A program made the position numbers and the translations under genes. The notes under the pieces are model-generated. The model was not told the DNA's origin and made no database searches. It saw nothing but the letters and a program-made list of their open reading frames with translations. Positions 1 to 6,947 of a stretch of DNA of 17,157 nt are shown one piece after another. Source of the DNA: Lachnoclostridium sp. UBA903 (lineage in GTDB: Bacteria > Bacillota > Clostridia > Lachnospirales > Lachnospiraceae); NCBI GenBank assembly GCA_002294045.1, contig DBEP01000127.1:1-17157 (forward strand), given 5' to 3'. Position 1 is the first letter of the stretch, and each line of letters begins with the position of its first letter.

Positions 1-146
1 TTCGGAATGCTACCGAAGTACAGACAATGATGCCTGGACAGTTTGGAGCAACCCAGAGCGGCGGACCTGGTGGAAGCAGTCAGGGCGGAATGGGTAGCGG
101 CAGCCAGGGCGGAATGGGCGGCAATGCCGGAGGCAGACCCCAATAG
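1..146 (+). CDS. C-terminal end of a MacA/HlyD-like efflux adaptor protein (partial)
   Basis: Open from the left edge (frame starting at base 3) to a TAG at 144-146. Only the last 47 residues are present: a short stretch ending TEVQTMMPGQFG, then a Gly/Ser/Met/Gln-rich low-complexity tail in which QGGMG occurs twice. Tails like this are common on periplasmic-adaptor-type (HlyD/MacA) proteins of Gram-positive bacteria that sit upstream of MacB-type ABC transporters. The stop lies 12 bases before the ATPase start, and the ATPase ribosome site overlaps the stop codon, so the genes form one operon. No adaptor domain is visible in the fragment, so the assignment rests on the tail and the neighbours. 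An adaptor would link the membrane permease to the extracellular substrate. Confidence 0.6.
   Translation, partial: RNATEVQTMMPGQFGATQSGGPGGSSQGGMGSGSQGGMGGNAGGRPQ
81..118 (+). repeat. Short in-frame direct repeat in the adaptor tail
   Basis: CAGGGCGGAATGGG occurs at 81-94 and again at 105-118, a 24-base period that keeps the reading frame and encodes QGGMG twice. Such Gly-rich tails grow and shrink by replication slippage. Confidence 0.7.
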
Positions 147-158
147 GAGGTGGAATCA

Positions 159-890
159 ATGGATGAACGGATAACAGAAGAAACTACACCGCTTATTAAT
201 CTGATTGATATCTATAAGATTTATCAGATGGGCAATACGGAGGTCCGCGCTAATAATGGAATTAATTTAAAAGTATATAACGGGGAATTTGTTGCAATCG
301 TCGGAAAATCCGGCAGCGGTAAATCTACAATTATGAATATCATCGGGGCTTTGGACGTACCAACCAAGGGACATTATATTTTAAAAGGACAGGACGTCAG
401 TACCATGGAGGATGACGAACTTGCCGAGGTCAGGAATAAGACCATAGGATTTATTTTCCAGCAGTATAATCTGCTCGCAAAACAGAATATGCTGGAAAAT
501 GTGGAGTTACCGCTATTATATGCCGGTATTGGCAAAAGTAAACGGAAGCAGATGGCTATGGAAGCTTTGGAACGGGTAGGAATCGAGGATAAGTGGAACA
601 GTATGCCGAATCAGCTTTCAGGCGGTCAGCAGCAAAGAGGTTCCATTGCCAGGGCTCTGGCAGGCAACCCGTCTCTTATTCTTGCAGATGAGCCTACGGG
701 TGCCCTGGATTCCAGAACCAGCCGTGAGGTATTAGACTTCTTAAAAAAATTAAATGATGAGGGGAATACGGTAGTTCTTATCACTCACGACCGGGCTATT
801 GCAGAGGAGGCAAAACGTGTTGTAAAAATACATGACGGCCAGATAATTTTTGACGGCCCGGTGGAAGAATATAGAAGGAGTCAGCTATGA
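159..890 (+). CDS. MacB/LolD-type ABC transporter ATPase
   Basis: Cytoplasmic ATP-binding subunit of a MacB-type exporter. All ABC motifs are intact in the 243-residue product: Walker A GKSGSGKS at 49-56, Q-loop FQQYN near 100-104, signature LSGGQQQR at 153-160, Walker B LILADE with catalytic Glu 178 followed by the D-loop (GALD), and switch His 210. The length is usual for the family. I chose the ATG at 159 because AGGAGG at 145-150 is 8 bases upstream; the in-frame GTG at 150 overlaps that ribosome site and would add only three residues. The end overlaps the permease start as ATGA (887-890), so the two are translationally coupled. In this family ATP hydrolysis drives permease movement to expel peptides, lipids or drugs. 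The substrate cannot be told from sequence. Confidence 0.95.
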   Translation: MDERITEETTPLINLIDIYKIYQMGNTEVRANNGINLKVYNGEFVAIVGKSGSGKSTIMNIIGALDVPTKGHYILKGQDVSTMEDDELAEVRNKTIGFIFQQYNLLAKQNMLENVELPLLYAGIGKSKRKQMAMEALERVGIEDKWNSMPNQLSGGQQQRGSIARALAGNPSLILADEPTGALDSRTSREVLDFLKKLNDEGNTVVLITHDRAIAEEAKRVVKIHDGQIIFDGPVEEYRRSQL

Positions 891-2059
891 ATTTAATCCA
901 GGCATTTAAATTAGCAGGAAGAAGTATTGTAGGCAGTAAAATGCGTTCATTTCTTACCATGCTGGGAATGATTATCGGTGTAATGTCGGTTATTACCTTA
1001 CTTGGTCTCATGCAAGGCGTAACCAATTATATTGTCTCTACTTTTGCTGATTTAGGAACCAATACCATATCGGTTACGATAACGAATACGGATACCAGGC
1101 GTGTTGACGTTGACGATGTATATGATTTTGTAAAAGAGAACAGTGCGGTATTCCAGGCGGTAACCCCGCAGGTAAGCGGTATGTATACGGTTAAAAATGG
1201 AACCGAATCCTCCACAAGTACGGTAGCCGGAGTAGGGGAAGATTATATAACCATCAGCAGCCTGGAATTGGCCAGCGGCCGGTTTATCCAATATGCGGAC
1301 ATAAAAAACCGTTATCAGGGATGTGTTATCGGGACCTATATTGCGGACGAATTATATGACGGCAATGTTAATCCGGGTGATACGCTTAAAATCAACGGGC
1401 AGGTATACACAATAATCGGTATTTTAACAGAGCAGGCCGATTCCACACAAAGTTCAACGGATGACCGTATTTATATACCCTATTCCAATGCGGTAAGACT
1501 GGCCAGATCTTCCAATATTTCGAGCTATACCTTTACTACGATTGATACGGATTATGTTGACGCCGGTAAAGAATTACTGGATAATTATCTTTACAGTATC
1601 ATGAAAAATGAGGAGCTTTATAGCATATCAACTATGGCAGAGCTGTTGGATACCGTAAATGAAATGACAGGTATGCTGGGGTCCATACTGGGAGGTATCG
1701 CCGGAATTTCCTTATTGGTTGCCGGAATCGGAATTATGAATATCATGCTTGTATCAGTTGTGGAAAGAACGAAGGAAATCGGTATACGCAAATCCTTAGG
1801 AGCTAAGAAACGCGATATCATGAGACAATTTGTAATCGAAGCGGGAACTATAAGTACAATCGGCGGTATTATCGGCATAATTCTGGGATGGATTGCAACC
1901 GTTACCTTAGGAAATGCATTTGGTCTGGAAGCCCAACCAACAACAGGTTCCATCATACTGGCTTTCGGAGTATCAGCCGGAATTGGGATCGGCTTTGGTT
2001 ATATGCCGGCCAACAAGGCTGCCAAATTAAATCCAATCGATGCTTTAAGAAGCGAGTAA
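887..2059 (+). CDS. MacB/FtsX-type ABC transporter permease
   Basis: Membrane subunit partnering the upstream ATPase; 390 residues, normal for a Gram-positive MacB-like permease. Order: short cytoplasmic N-terminus, first membrane helix at about 20-45 (SFLTMLGMIIGVMSVITLLG), an extracellular MacB core domain of roughly 220 residues rich in Thr/Ser/Asp, then three membrane helices at about 265-290, 320-345 and 355-375 forming the FtsX domain. The conserved cytoplasmic stretch after helix 2, ERTKEIGIRKSLGAKKRDI, is the typical coupling segment touching the ATPase. The start ATG overlaps the ATPase stop by four bases. With the upstream adaptor fragment this makes an adaptor-ATPase-permease exporter. 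The next gene has its own promoter, so the operon probably ends here, although no terminator hairpin is visible. Confidence 0.93.
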   Translation: MNLIQAFKLAGRSIVGSKMRSFLTMLGMIIGVMSVITLLGLMQGVTNYIVSTFADLGTNTISVTITNTDTRRVDVDDVYDFVKENSAVFQAVTPQVSGMYTVKNGTESSTSTVAGVGEDYITISSLELASGRFIQYADIKNRYQGCVIGTYIADELYDGNVNPGDTLKINGQVYTIIGILTEQADSTQSSTDDRIYIPYSNAVRLARSSNISSYTFTTIDTDYVDAGKELLDNYLYSIMKNEELYSISTMAELLDTVNEMTGMLGSILGGIAGISLLVAGIGIMNIMLVSVVERTKEIGIRKSLGAKKRDIMRQFVIEAGTISTIGGIIGIILGWIATVTLGNAFGLEAQPTTGSIILAFGVSAGIGIGFGYMPANKAAKLNPIDALRSE

Positions 2060-2077
2060 AAATTGGTCTAAAATCCA

Positions 2078-2107
2078 TTGTCCTTGCTTAAAATAGTAAT
2101 ATATAAT
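2078..2107 (+). promoter_or_regulatory. Likely vegetative promoter of the D,D-carboxypeptidase gene
   Basis: TATAAT at 2102-2107 with TTGTCC (4/6 match to TTGACA) at 2078-2083, spacing 18. It lies in the 65-base gap between the permease stop and the carboxypeptidase ATG at 2125. GTGAGG at 2114-2119 is the ribosome site, 5 bases before the ATG. Confidence 0.6.
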
Positions 2108-2124
2108 TTGGACGTGAGGTATCA

Positions 2125-3297
2125 ATGAAGAAATTTGGAACGCTTTTAATAAGTGTTATTTTACTGATGAATACCCTGTTCTGCATGAATGTATATGCTG
2201 CACCGGAGGATACCCAGATGAACATTACCTCCACTTCGGCAGTCTTAATTGAAGGTTCTACCGGCTCAATAATTTATGAAAAAAATAAAGATGAAAAACT
2301 GCGGCCGGCCAGTATAACTAAGATTATGACATTACTGCTCATATTTGAAGCACTGGATGACGGCAAGATTAAGCTTACGGATGAAGTCTCCGTAAGTGAA
2401 TATGCGGCATCCATGGGCGGTTCCCAGGTTTATCTGGAACCTTATGAAATCCAGACCGTGGAAACTATGATCAAATGCATCAGCATCGCCAGTGCAAATG
2501 ATGCTTCCGTTGCCATGGCAGAATTGATAGCAGGCTCGGAGGAGGAATTTGTTGCCAGGATGAATGCAAGGGCGAAGGAATTAGGAATGCAGAATACGAA
2601 TTTCGTTAATTGCTGCGGCCTGGATGAGGATAATCATTATTCCACGGCATATGATGTGGCTCTGATGTCCCGCGAATTAATCACGAAACATCCGGAAGTC
2701 AGCACTTATTCCACAGTATGGATGGATACTCTCATCCATACCACCAGGAAGGGGCAGAGTGAATTCGGATTAACTAATACCAATAAACTGATTAAGCATT
2801 ATAACGGTATTACAGGACTGAAAACAGGTTCCACCAGCCTGGCAAAATATTGTTTATCCGCAACAGCCAAAAGGAACGGCATGGATTTAATAGCCGTAAT
2901 TATGGCGGCACCGGATACGAAAGTACGATTTGCCGAAGCCTCCAAGCTGTTGGATTACGGTTTTGCCAACTGCAGTATTTATACGGATGCCAATGAGGAT
3001 ATGCAGGTAGTGCCCATACCGGTGAAAAAAGGTGTATCAAATTCGGTAAACTACAGGGTAAATGATCTATTCTCCTATCTTTGCCTTAAGGGGGTCGATC
3101 CGGCGGATATCACCAAGGAAATTGCGATTTACGAAAATGTAACGGCACCGGTTGAGGAAAATGACAAGGTTGGAGAGATTACATATAAATTAGGCGGCAA
3201 TAAGATCGGAACAGTGGATATTGTCGCTGCGGAGAGCATTAAAAAAGCCGGTTTTAAGGATTATTTTTTGCAGGCGTTAAATAAGCTGCTCTTATAG
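2125..3297 (+). CDS. Serine-type D-Ala-D-Ala carboxypeptidase (DacF-like, peptidase S11)
   Basis: Secreted low-molecular-weight penicillin-binding protein that removes the terminal D-Ala from peptidoglycan stem peptides, limiting cross-linking. The 390-residue product opens with a signal peptide (MKKFGTLLISVILLMN..., likely cleavage near VYA/A at 25-26). The three active-site motifs are intact: SITK at 63-66 (nucleophile Ser 63), SAN at 123-125 and KTG at 233-235. A C-terminal PBP5-like beta domain follows (about 285-370). The last residues, from KKAGFKDYF to the final LLL, can form the amphipathic helix that anchors this family to the outer face of the membrane. A promoter just upstream and a hairpin downstream suggest a single-gene unit. 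Family assignment is firm; whether it acts in growth or sporulation (as DacF does in Bacillus) cannot be seen. Confidence 0.95.
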   Translation: MKKFGTLLISVILLMNTLFCMNVYAAPEDTQMNITSTSAVLIEGSTGSIIYEKNKDEKLRPASITKIMTLLLIFEALDDGKIKLTDEVSVSEYAASMGGSQVYLEPYEIQTVETMIKCISIASANDASVAMAELIAGSEEEFVARMNARAKELGMQNTNFVNCCGLDEDNHYSTAYDVALMSRELITKHPEVSTYSTVWMDTLIHTTRKGQSEFGLTNTNKLIKHYNGITGLKTGSTSLAKYCLSATAKRNGMDLIAVIMAAPDTKVRFAEASKLLDYGFANCSIYTDANEDMQVVPIPVKKGVSNSVNYRVNDLFSYLCLKGVDPADITKEIAIYENVTAPVEENDKVGEITYKLGGNKIGTVDIVAAESIKKAGFKDYFLQALNKLLL

Positions 3298-3332
3298 TGA
3301 AACCTTACGGTATTTATGGCTGAACTGTAACG

Positions 3333-3378
3333 AAAAAGCTCATATATTGTTTTACAAAAAAGCTTATATATGTTTTAC
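3333..3378 (+). repeat. Tandem direct repeat, two ~22-bp copies
   Basis: AAAAAGCTCATATATTGTTT + TAC (3333-3355) is followed at once by AAAAAGCTTATATATGTTTT + AC (3357-3378). The copies differ by one substitution and one indel. They lie between the carboxypeptidase stop and the promoter/hairpin at 3385-3437. Possible regulator-binding direct repeats or slippage product; no function is shown. Confidence 0.6.
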
Positions 3379-3384
3379 TGACTA

Positions 3385-3413
3385 TAGACCATAGGAAAAG
3401 TCTGTGTTATAAT
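3385..3413 (+). promoter_or_regulatory. Candidate promoter embedded in the hairpin
   Basis: TATAAT at 3408-3413 preceded by TGT, an extended -10 (TGn). TAGACC at 3385-3390 (4/6 match to TTGACA) is at the ideal 17-base spacing. The -10 falls exactly in the hairpin loop. If used, it would give a leader of about 210 bases, containing the repeats at 3455-3602, ahead of the metallophosphoesterase gene. Confidence 0.4.
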
Positions 3414-3437
3414 GGATAACAGACTTTTCTCTATGGT
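3388..3437 (+). terminator. Long hairpin, candidate terminator of the carboxypeptidase gene
   Basis: The arm at 3388-3405 (ACCATAGGAAAAGTCTGT) pairs with 3419-3437 (ACAGACTTTTCTCTATGGT): 18 base pairs with a single bulged base, loop of 13. It is followed by TTTTGTTAATTATT, a modest T-rich tail. It is the only terminator-like structure after the stop at 3297. The loop contains a TATAAT, so the element may combine end and start signals. Confidence 0.55.
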
Positions 3438-3454
3438 TTTGTTAATTATTGGAT

Positions 3455-3602
3455 ATTATACCATGTCTGCAGGCTACCATGGTATGCGCCACTTCGTTCC
3501 GTTGATGCGCACTCACTATGTTCGGCGCGGGTATAATGTTTGTTGACATTATACCATGTTCGCAAACTCTCATGGTATATGCCATTTTGTGGCGCTGATG
3601 CG
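3455..3602 (+). repeat. Two diverged copies of a ~55-bp hairpin-forming repeat
   Basis: Copy 1 is about 3455-3509 and copy 2 about 3548-3602, 93 bases apart. Both run ATTATACCATG - 12 bases - CATGGTAT - GCCA/GCGCCA - GTTGATGCG/GCTGATGCG. Each has an 8-bp stem, ATACCATG with CATGGTAT (3458-3465 with 3478-3485; 3551-3558 with 3571-3578), and an identical 12-base loop length although the loop sequences differ. Preserved stems with changed loops suggest the hairpin is maintained. The element fills most of the gap before the metallophosphoesterase gene and looks like a dispersed intergenic repeat or a structured leader. Confidence 0.6.
3530..3555 (+). repeat. Perfect 10-bp inverted repeat overlapping repeat copy 2
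   Basis: GGTATAATGT (3530-3539), loop TTGTTG, ACATTATACC (3546-3555). The right arm shares ATACC (3551-3555) with the left arm of the second repeat hairpin, so the two hairpins cannot form together. The left arm can also pair 9/10 with ATATTATACC of copy 1 (3453-3462). Confidence 0.7.
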
Positions 3603-3632
3603 GAAACAATATATTTGGAGGTAATGAGGTAT

Positions 3633-4505
3633 ATGGAAAGTAATTTAATTACGGCAATAATTATATTCTTGCTGATAATATATGTATATTATGAAAACCA
3701 AAACCTTGAGATTACTCACTACAATATTCAATCAAAGCGTATTCCGGATGCATTTGACGGTGCCAGGCTGGTTATTCTGGCTGATCTCCATAATAACAGT
3801 TACGGAAAAGGCAACCGGAAATTAATTGAGACGATCACTGATATTAACCCGGATTATATTTTGGTGGCAGGAGATATGATTGTGAGCAGTGAACCGAATA
3901 ATTTTAAGGTTCCTTTCAGCCTGCTAGCTGAGCTTGCTGCAAATTATCCCATTTATTACGGTTTGGGAAATCATGAACAGCGTCTGGTGCGTGACGGCTC
4001 CAACCGCTATAATAGTTACGAGGAATACAGGAATAATCTGATGAAACTAGGAGTTAAATTTCTTGAAAATGATTGCGTGACCATTGCAAAAGAAGGGGAA
4101 GCCATTGCAATAACCGGGTTAGCAATCGGAATGAATTACTTTAAGAAATTAAAACAGCCTGAAATGACAATGGCTTATATTCAAAAATTAGTAGGAATTC
4201 CGAAAAATAAATGTTATAATATATTGATTGCACATAATCCGGTTTATTTTAAATTTTATACTGAGTGGGGGGCCGATTTGATTGTTTCCGGACACCTCCA
4301 TGGAGGTATCATAAGACTTCCGGGTCTCGGCGGCATAATTTCGCCCCAGTATAAATTCATGCCTGAGTATGATGCAGGAATATTTGAAGAAAATGATAAA
4401 ATAATGCTGGTATCCAGAGGATTGGGACTGCATACCATAAAGCTGCGGATTAATAACCGGCCGGAATTGATGGTAATAACTCTTAACAGAGAAGAAAAGG
4501 AATAA
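3633..4505 (+). CDS. YkuE-like membrane-anchored metallophosphoesterase
   Basis: Calcineurin-like two-metal phosphoesterase. Metal and active-site residues are all visible in the 290-residue product: Asp 51 and His 53 (LADLH), Asp 81 (AGD), Asn 113-His 114 (GNHE), His 201 (IAHNP), His 221 and His 223 (SGHLHGG). The GHLHGG...RLPGLGG ending is characteristic of the YkuE/LpxH-like branch that also covers clostridial hypothetical phosphatases. An N-terminal membrane helix (about 4-20) anchors it; which face the catalytic domain occupies is not certain. The start is between ATG 3633 (11 bases after GGAGG 3617-3621) and ATG 3624 (only 2 bases after it); I prefer 3633. The frame is open further upstream into the repeat region, but no ribosome site supports that. 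Substrate unknown. Confidence 0.9.
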   Translation: MESNLITAIIIFLLIIYVYYENQNLEITHYNIQSKRIPDAFDGARLVILADLHNNSYGKGNRKLIETITDINPDYILVAGDMIVSSEPNNFKVPFSLLAELAANYPIYYGLGNHEQRLVRDGSNRYNSYEEYRNNLMKLGVKFLENDCVTIAKEGEAIAITGLAIGMNYFKKLKQPEMTMAYIQKLVGIPKNKCYNILIAHNPVYFKFYTEWGADLIVSGHLHGGIIRLPGLGGIISPQYKFMPEYDAGIFEENDKIMLVSRGLGLHTIKLRINNRPELMVITLNREEKE

Positions 4506-4550
4506 TAGAATGGCTTAATAAATAAGGAAATCAATAACAGAGGTGTCAAT

Positions 4551-5153
4551 ATGAAAATACAGCTTATCAGTTTGTTGGCTGCTTTTGTAGCAGGGGGAAT
4601 AGTAATGATTCTGCATGAATTTCCCAAGGCTTACATTTATAACAGATTAAATCCGAATCAAGACCCGAAACGGAAGCGTAATATATATAAACTTCATCAT
4701 TATATTGATCCGATAGGAATGATTTTATGTATTACCAATCAGGCCGGTTTTTCAAAGCCGTATATGTACCGTATTAAGGATAAAAAGACAAATTTCATCC
4801 TTGGTATTACGGGAATGTTAAGCTTATTGACTTTATTTTTAGTCAGTATGGCCATCCTGCGGTTTGGAATCGGTGTCAATTCCGAGTTGAATTATTCTGA
4901 AACCATAAGTATATACGAATTAATACTTCAATTTTTATTAGTATATATTGCATTGATAAGCATCAGTATGTTTATTGTCAACTTATTTCCCATATCCACT
5001 TTTGATATGGGCCTGTGCATTGCGGGAAAATCTCCGGCCAAATATTTTGTGATAATCCAGAATGATTATTTCATTAAGATGATTCTGATACTGGCTATTC
5101 TGTTTCAATTTATAACCAGATTCGGTGCACTTATTATGACATCGTTTTTATAA
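4551..5153 (+). CDS. Site-2 protease (M50)-like membrane protein with a disrupted zinc motif
   Basis: 200 residues, start set by AGAGGTG at 4539-4544. It is laid out like a small M50 (YwhC/FtsH-independent site-2) protease: a first membrane helix with HEFPKA at 22-27 where HExxHA is expected; HHYIDPIGMIL at 49-59, matching the family's HIDPIG segment; GFSKP at 66-70, matching the GWAKP segment; membrane helices at about 84-105, 122-148 and 172-195; and NLFPISTFDMG at 144-154 in place of NLxPxxPLDGG, keeping Asp 152. The second zinc His of HExxH is replaced by Lys 26, so I infer that it is not a working protease. Similar small M50 genes commonly precede scpA in Clostridia, which supports the homology. 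Homology is inferred from motif order; overall identity looks low. Confidence 0.65.
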   Translation: MKIQLISLLAAFVAGGIVMILHEFPKAYIYNRLNPNQDPKRKRNIYKLHHYIDPIGMILCITNQAGFSKPYMYRIKDKKTNFILGITGMLSLLTLFLVSMAILRFGIGVNSELNYSETISIYELILQFLLVYIALISISMFIVNLFPISTFDMGLCIAGKSPAKYFVIIQNDYFIKMILILAILFQFITRFGALIMTSFL

Positions 5154-5195
5154 ACGGGTATCCTGTATAAAATGAGACAAAGGGAAGGAAAGCCT

Positions 5196-5978
5196 ATGAG
5201 TATATCAGTTAAATTAGAAGCTTTTGAAGGTCCCTTGGACCTTCTGCTCCATCTGATTGATAAAAATAAAGTAAATATCCATGACATACCCATTGTTGAA
5301 ATAACCGAGCAATATATGGAATATATCCGTCAGATGGAAACAAAAAATCTTGACATAATGAGTGAATTCCTGGTAATGGCAGCAACTCTAATTAAGATAA
5401 AATCCCAGATGCTTTTACCCAAGGATGAGACAAACGAAGAGGAAGAACAGGACCCCAGGCAGGAATTGGTGGAGCGTTTACTGGAATATAAAATGTACAA
5501 GTATGTTTCCCAGGACTTAAAGGACAGGGAACTGGATGCCGCCAAAATTTTGTATAAGGAATCAACCATCCCAAAGGAAATAGCGGATTATAAGGAAGAA
5601 ATTGATACATCCAGCCTGTTGTCTGAACTGACCCTGGCTAAATTACATAAAATATTTGAAGCGGTTATGAAAAAACAGGTTGATAAAATAGACCCCATCC
5701 GCAGTAAGTTTGGAAAGATAGAGAAGGAAGAAGTAAATCTTTCGGAAAAAATACAGGCAATCCAAAGATATGGTCTTTTATATAAAACCTTTAGTTTTCG
5801 CGGGCTGCTTGAGGCCCAGTCCGGTAAGATGGATATTATAGTTACCTTTTTGGGGGTCCTGGAATTGATAAAAGTCGGACAGGTTGAGATTGCCCAAAAT
5901 TATCTTTTTGATGATATTGTTATTACCTTTACAGGAAATGACCTTTGGGAACTGGATGAAAACCTTGTTTTAAATTAG
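5196..5978 (+). CDS. scpA: Segregation and condensation protein A (kleisin)
   Basis: Kleisin subunit of the bacterial SMC-ScpAB condensin, bridging the SMC dimer and binding ScpB to compact and segregate chromosomes. The 260-residue product starts with the hallmark FEGPLDLLLHLI motif, then an N-terminal helical region that binds the SMC neck, an acidic linker (DETNEEEEQDPRQELVERLLEYK) and a C-terminal winged helix (about 185-260) that contacts the SMC cap. ATG 5196 is chosen because GGGAAGG at about 5182-5188 is well spaced (7 bases); an in-frame ATG at 5172 would add eight residues and lacks a ribosome site. scpB follows after 20 bases. Length and motifs are normal. Confidence 0.96.
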   Translation: MSISVKLEAFEGPLDLLLHLIDKNKVNIHDIPIVEITEQYMEYIRQMETKNLDIMSEFLVMAATLIKIKSQMLLPKDETNEEEEQDPRQELVERLLEYKMYKYVSQDLKDRELDAAKILYKESTIPKEIADYKEEIDTSSLLSELTLAKLHKIFEAVMKKQVDKIDPIRSKFGKIEKEEVNLSEKIQAIQRYGLLYKTFSFRGLLEAQSGKMDIIVTFLGVLELIKVGQVEIAQNYLFDDIVITFTGNDLWELDENLVLN

Positions 5979-5998
5979 TGTGAAACTTTGGAGGATTT

Positions 5999-6568
5999 AT
6001 GGAGATAAAAAAACTGGAAGCGGCTATTGAGGCGATACTATTTACCATGGGCGAAGCAGTGGAAGTGGAACGGATTGCTGCGGCAGTTGAACATGATGTG
6101 GAGACAACCAGAAAGATTATCCGGAATATGATGGATCAATATGAAGGAGAGGAAAGGGGCATACAGATTATTGAACTGGATGGAGCCTTTCAGATGTGCA
6201 CCAAGGCTGAGATGTATGATACCATTGTTAAAATTACCCATATACCAAAAAAACATGTACTTACGGATGTTTTATTAGAAACCCTGTCTATAATCGCCTA
6301 CAAACAGCCTATAACAAAACAGGAAATAGAAGCAATCCGCGGTGTGAAATCAGACCATGCCGTAAATAAATTAATTGATTATAATCTGGTATGCGAAGTA
6401 GGAAGAATGGATGCGCCCGGAAGACCAATCCTCTTCGGTACGACTGAGGAATTTTTACGCAGTTTTGGTATTCAGTCTCTGGAGGATTTGCCCGTGGTAA
6501 ATCCGGAGAAGATAGAGGATTTTAAACTGGAAGCGGAAGAAGAAATCCAGCTTAAATTAGATATATAA
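5999..6568 (+). CDS. scpB: Segregation and condensation protein B
   Basis: Partner of ScpA in the SMC condensin complex; forms dimers and holds the ScpA linker. 189 residues with two winged-helix domains: an N-terminal one starting KKLEAAIEAILFTMGEAV and a C-terminal one around LSIIAYKQPITKQEIEAIRGV (about 96-120), which is the most conserved ScpB stretch, followed by GRMDAPGRPILFGTT and an acidic tail. GGAGG at 5990-5994 lies 4 bases before the ATG. Directly behind scpA and followed by a terminator at 6625, so it closes the transcription unit that probably begins at the metallophosphoesterase or the M50-like gene. Confidence 0.96.
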   Translation: MEIKKLEAAIEAILFTMGEAVEVERIAAAVEHDVETTRKIIRNMMDQYEGEERGIQIIELDGAFQMCTKAEMYDTIVKITHIPKKHVLTDVLLETLSIIAYKQPITKQEIEAIRGVKSDHAVNKLIDYNLVCEVGRMDAPGRPILFGTTEEFLRSFGIQSLEDLPVVNPEKIEDFKLEAEEEIQLKLDI

Positions 6569-6624
6569 AAAAATGAATCATAACATAAATTTGTTTACAT
6601 ACAGCTTAAATACAAAATAGAAAT

Positions 6625-6666
6625 ACCTGCCGTTTTCATCCTGTGGATGTGAAGGCAGGTGTTTTT
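6625..6666 (+). terminator. Rho-independent terminator after scpB
   Basis: ACCTGCC (6625-6631) pairs with GGCAGGT (6654-6660), with an inner stem TTCATCC / GGATGTGAA (one bulge) and tail GTTTTTT (6661-6667). It lies 57 bases after the scpB stop. Confidence 0.85.
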
Positions 6667-6667
6667 T

Positions 6668-6947
6668 ATGTAACAGTAACAGGTAATTACGAAAGTTCGT
6701 CCTATGAAATAAAAACGCTTCGCTTTGGAGCGCACTGCGGCGGATTGGAATTATGTGCCGACGCAACCCACCGCAAGCAGACTCTTTCTTATTGAAAACT
6801 TTGGGGATGGTAACAATAAAATAAGAGGAATTGGATATAATATGAAAAAGCTTATTCTTAAATTAAATCGGATGGCTTTTATTACTTCATAATTACTTTT
6901 TAAATATTACCTTTTAAACTGCCGTTTTACAACAAGAGGAGGCGCAT
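6668..6947 (+). other. Intergenic region before the germination operon, with one imperfect hairpin
   Basis: No coding sequence recognised. TGCGGCGGATTG (6736-6747) pairs with CAACCCACCGCA (6764-6775) at 10 of 12 positions around a 16-base loop; this local block is clearly more GC-rich than its surroundings and may be a dispersed intergenic repeat. A TATAAT at 6836-6841 has no matching -35 at 16-18 bases. I looked for a forespore SigG/SigF promoter, expected for a ger operon: CATAATTA at about 6889 has no properly spaced -35. The promoter of the operon is therefore not assigned. Confidence 0.4.

Noticed and set aside
1618..1956. 112-codon open frame on the minus strand inside the MacB permease gene
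   Set aside because: Shadow of the permease reading frame: no ribosome site, no recognisable domain, and fully contained in a well-supported gene.
3543..3548. TTGACA as a -35 box for the metallophosphoesterase gene
   Set aside because: No TATAAT-like -10 at 16-18 bases downstream; the bases are explained by the perfect inverted repeat at 3530-3555.
3540..3632. N-terminal extension of the metallophosphoesterase from TTG 3540
   Set aside because: It runs through the hairpin repeat, has no ribosome site, and would put about 30 unlike residues before the membrane helix. ATG 3633 fits GGAGG at 3617-3621.
6836..6841. TATAAT as vegetative promoter of the germination operon
   Set aside because: No -35 at 16-18 bases upstream, and a forespore sigma factor would be expected for ger genes. 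Left as an unassigned -10-like string.
6888..6895. CATAATTA as a SigG/SigF -10 element
   Set aside because: The only -35-like bases upstream (GGATG near 6870) are about 13 bases away, too close for these sigma factors.
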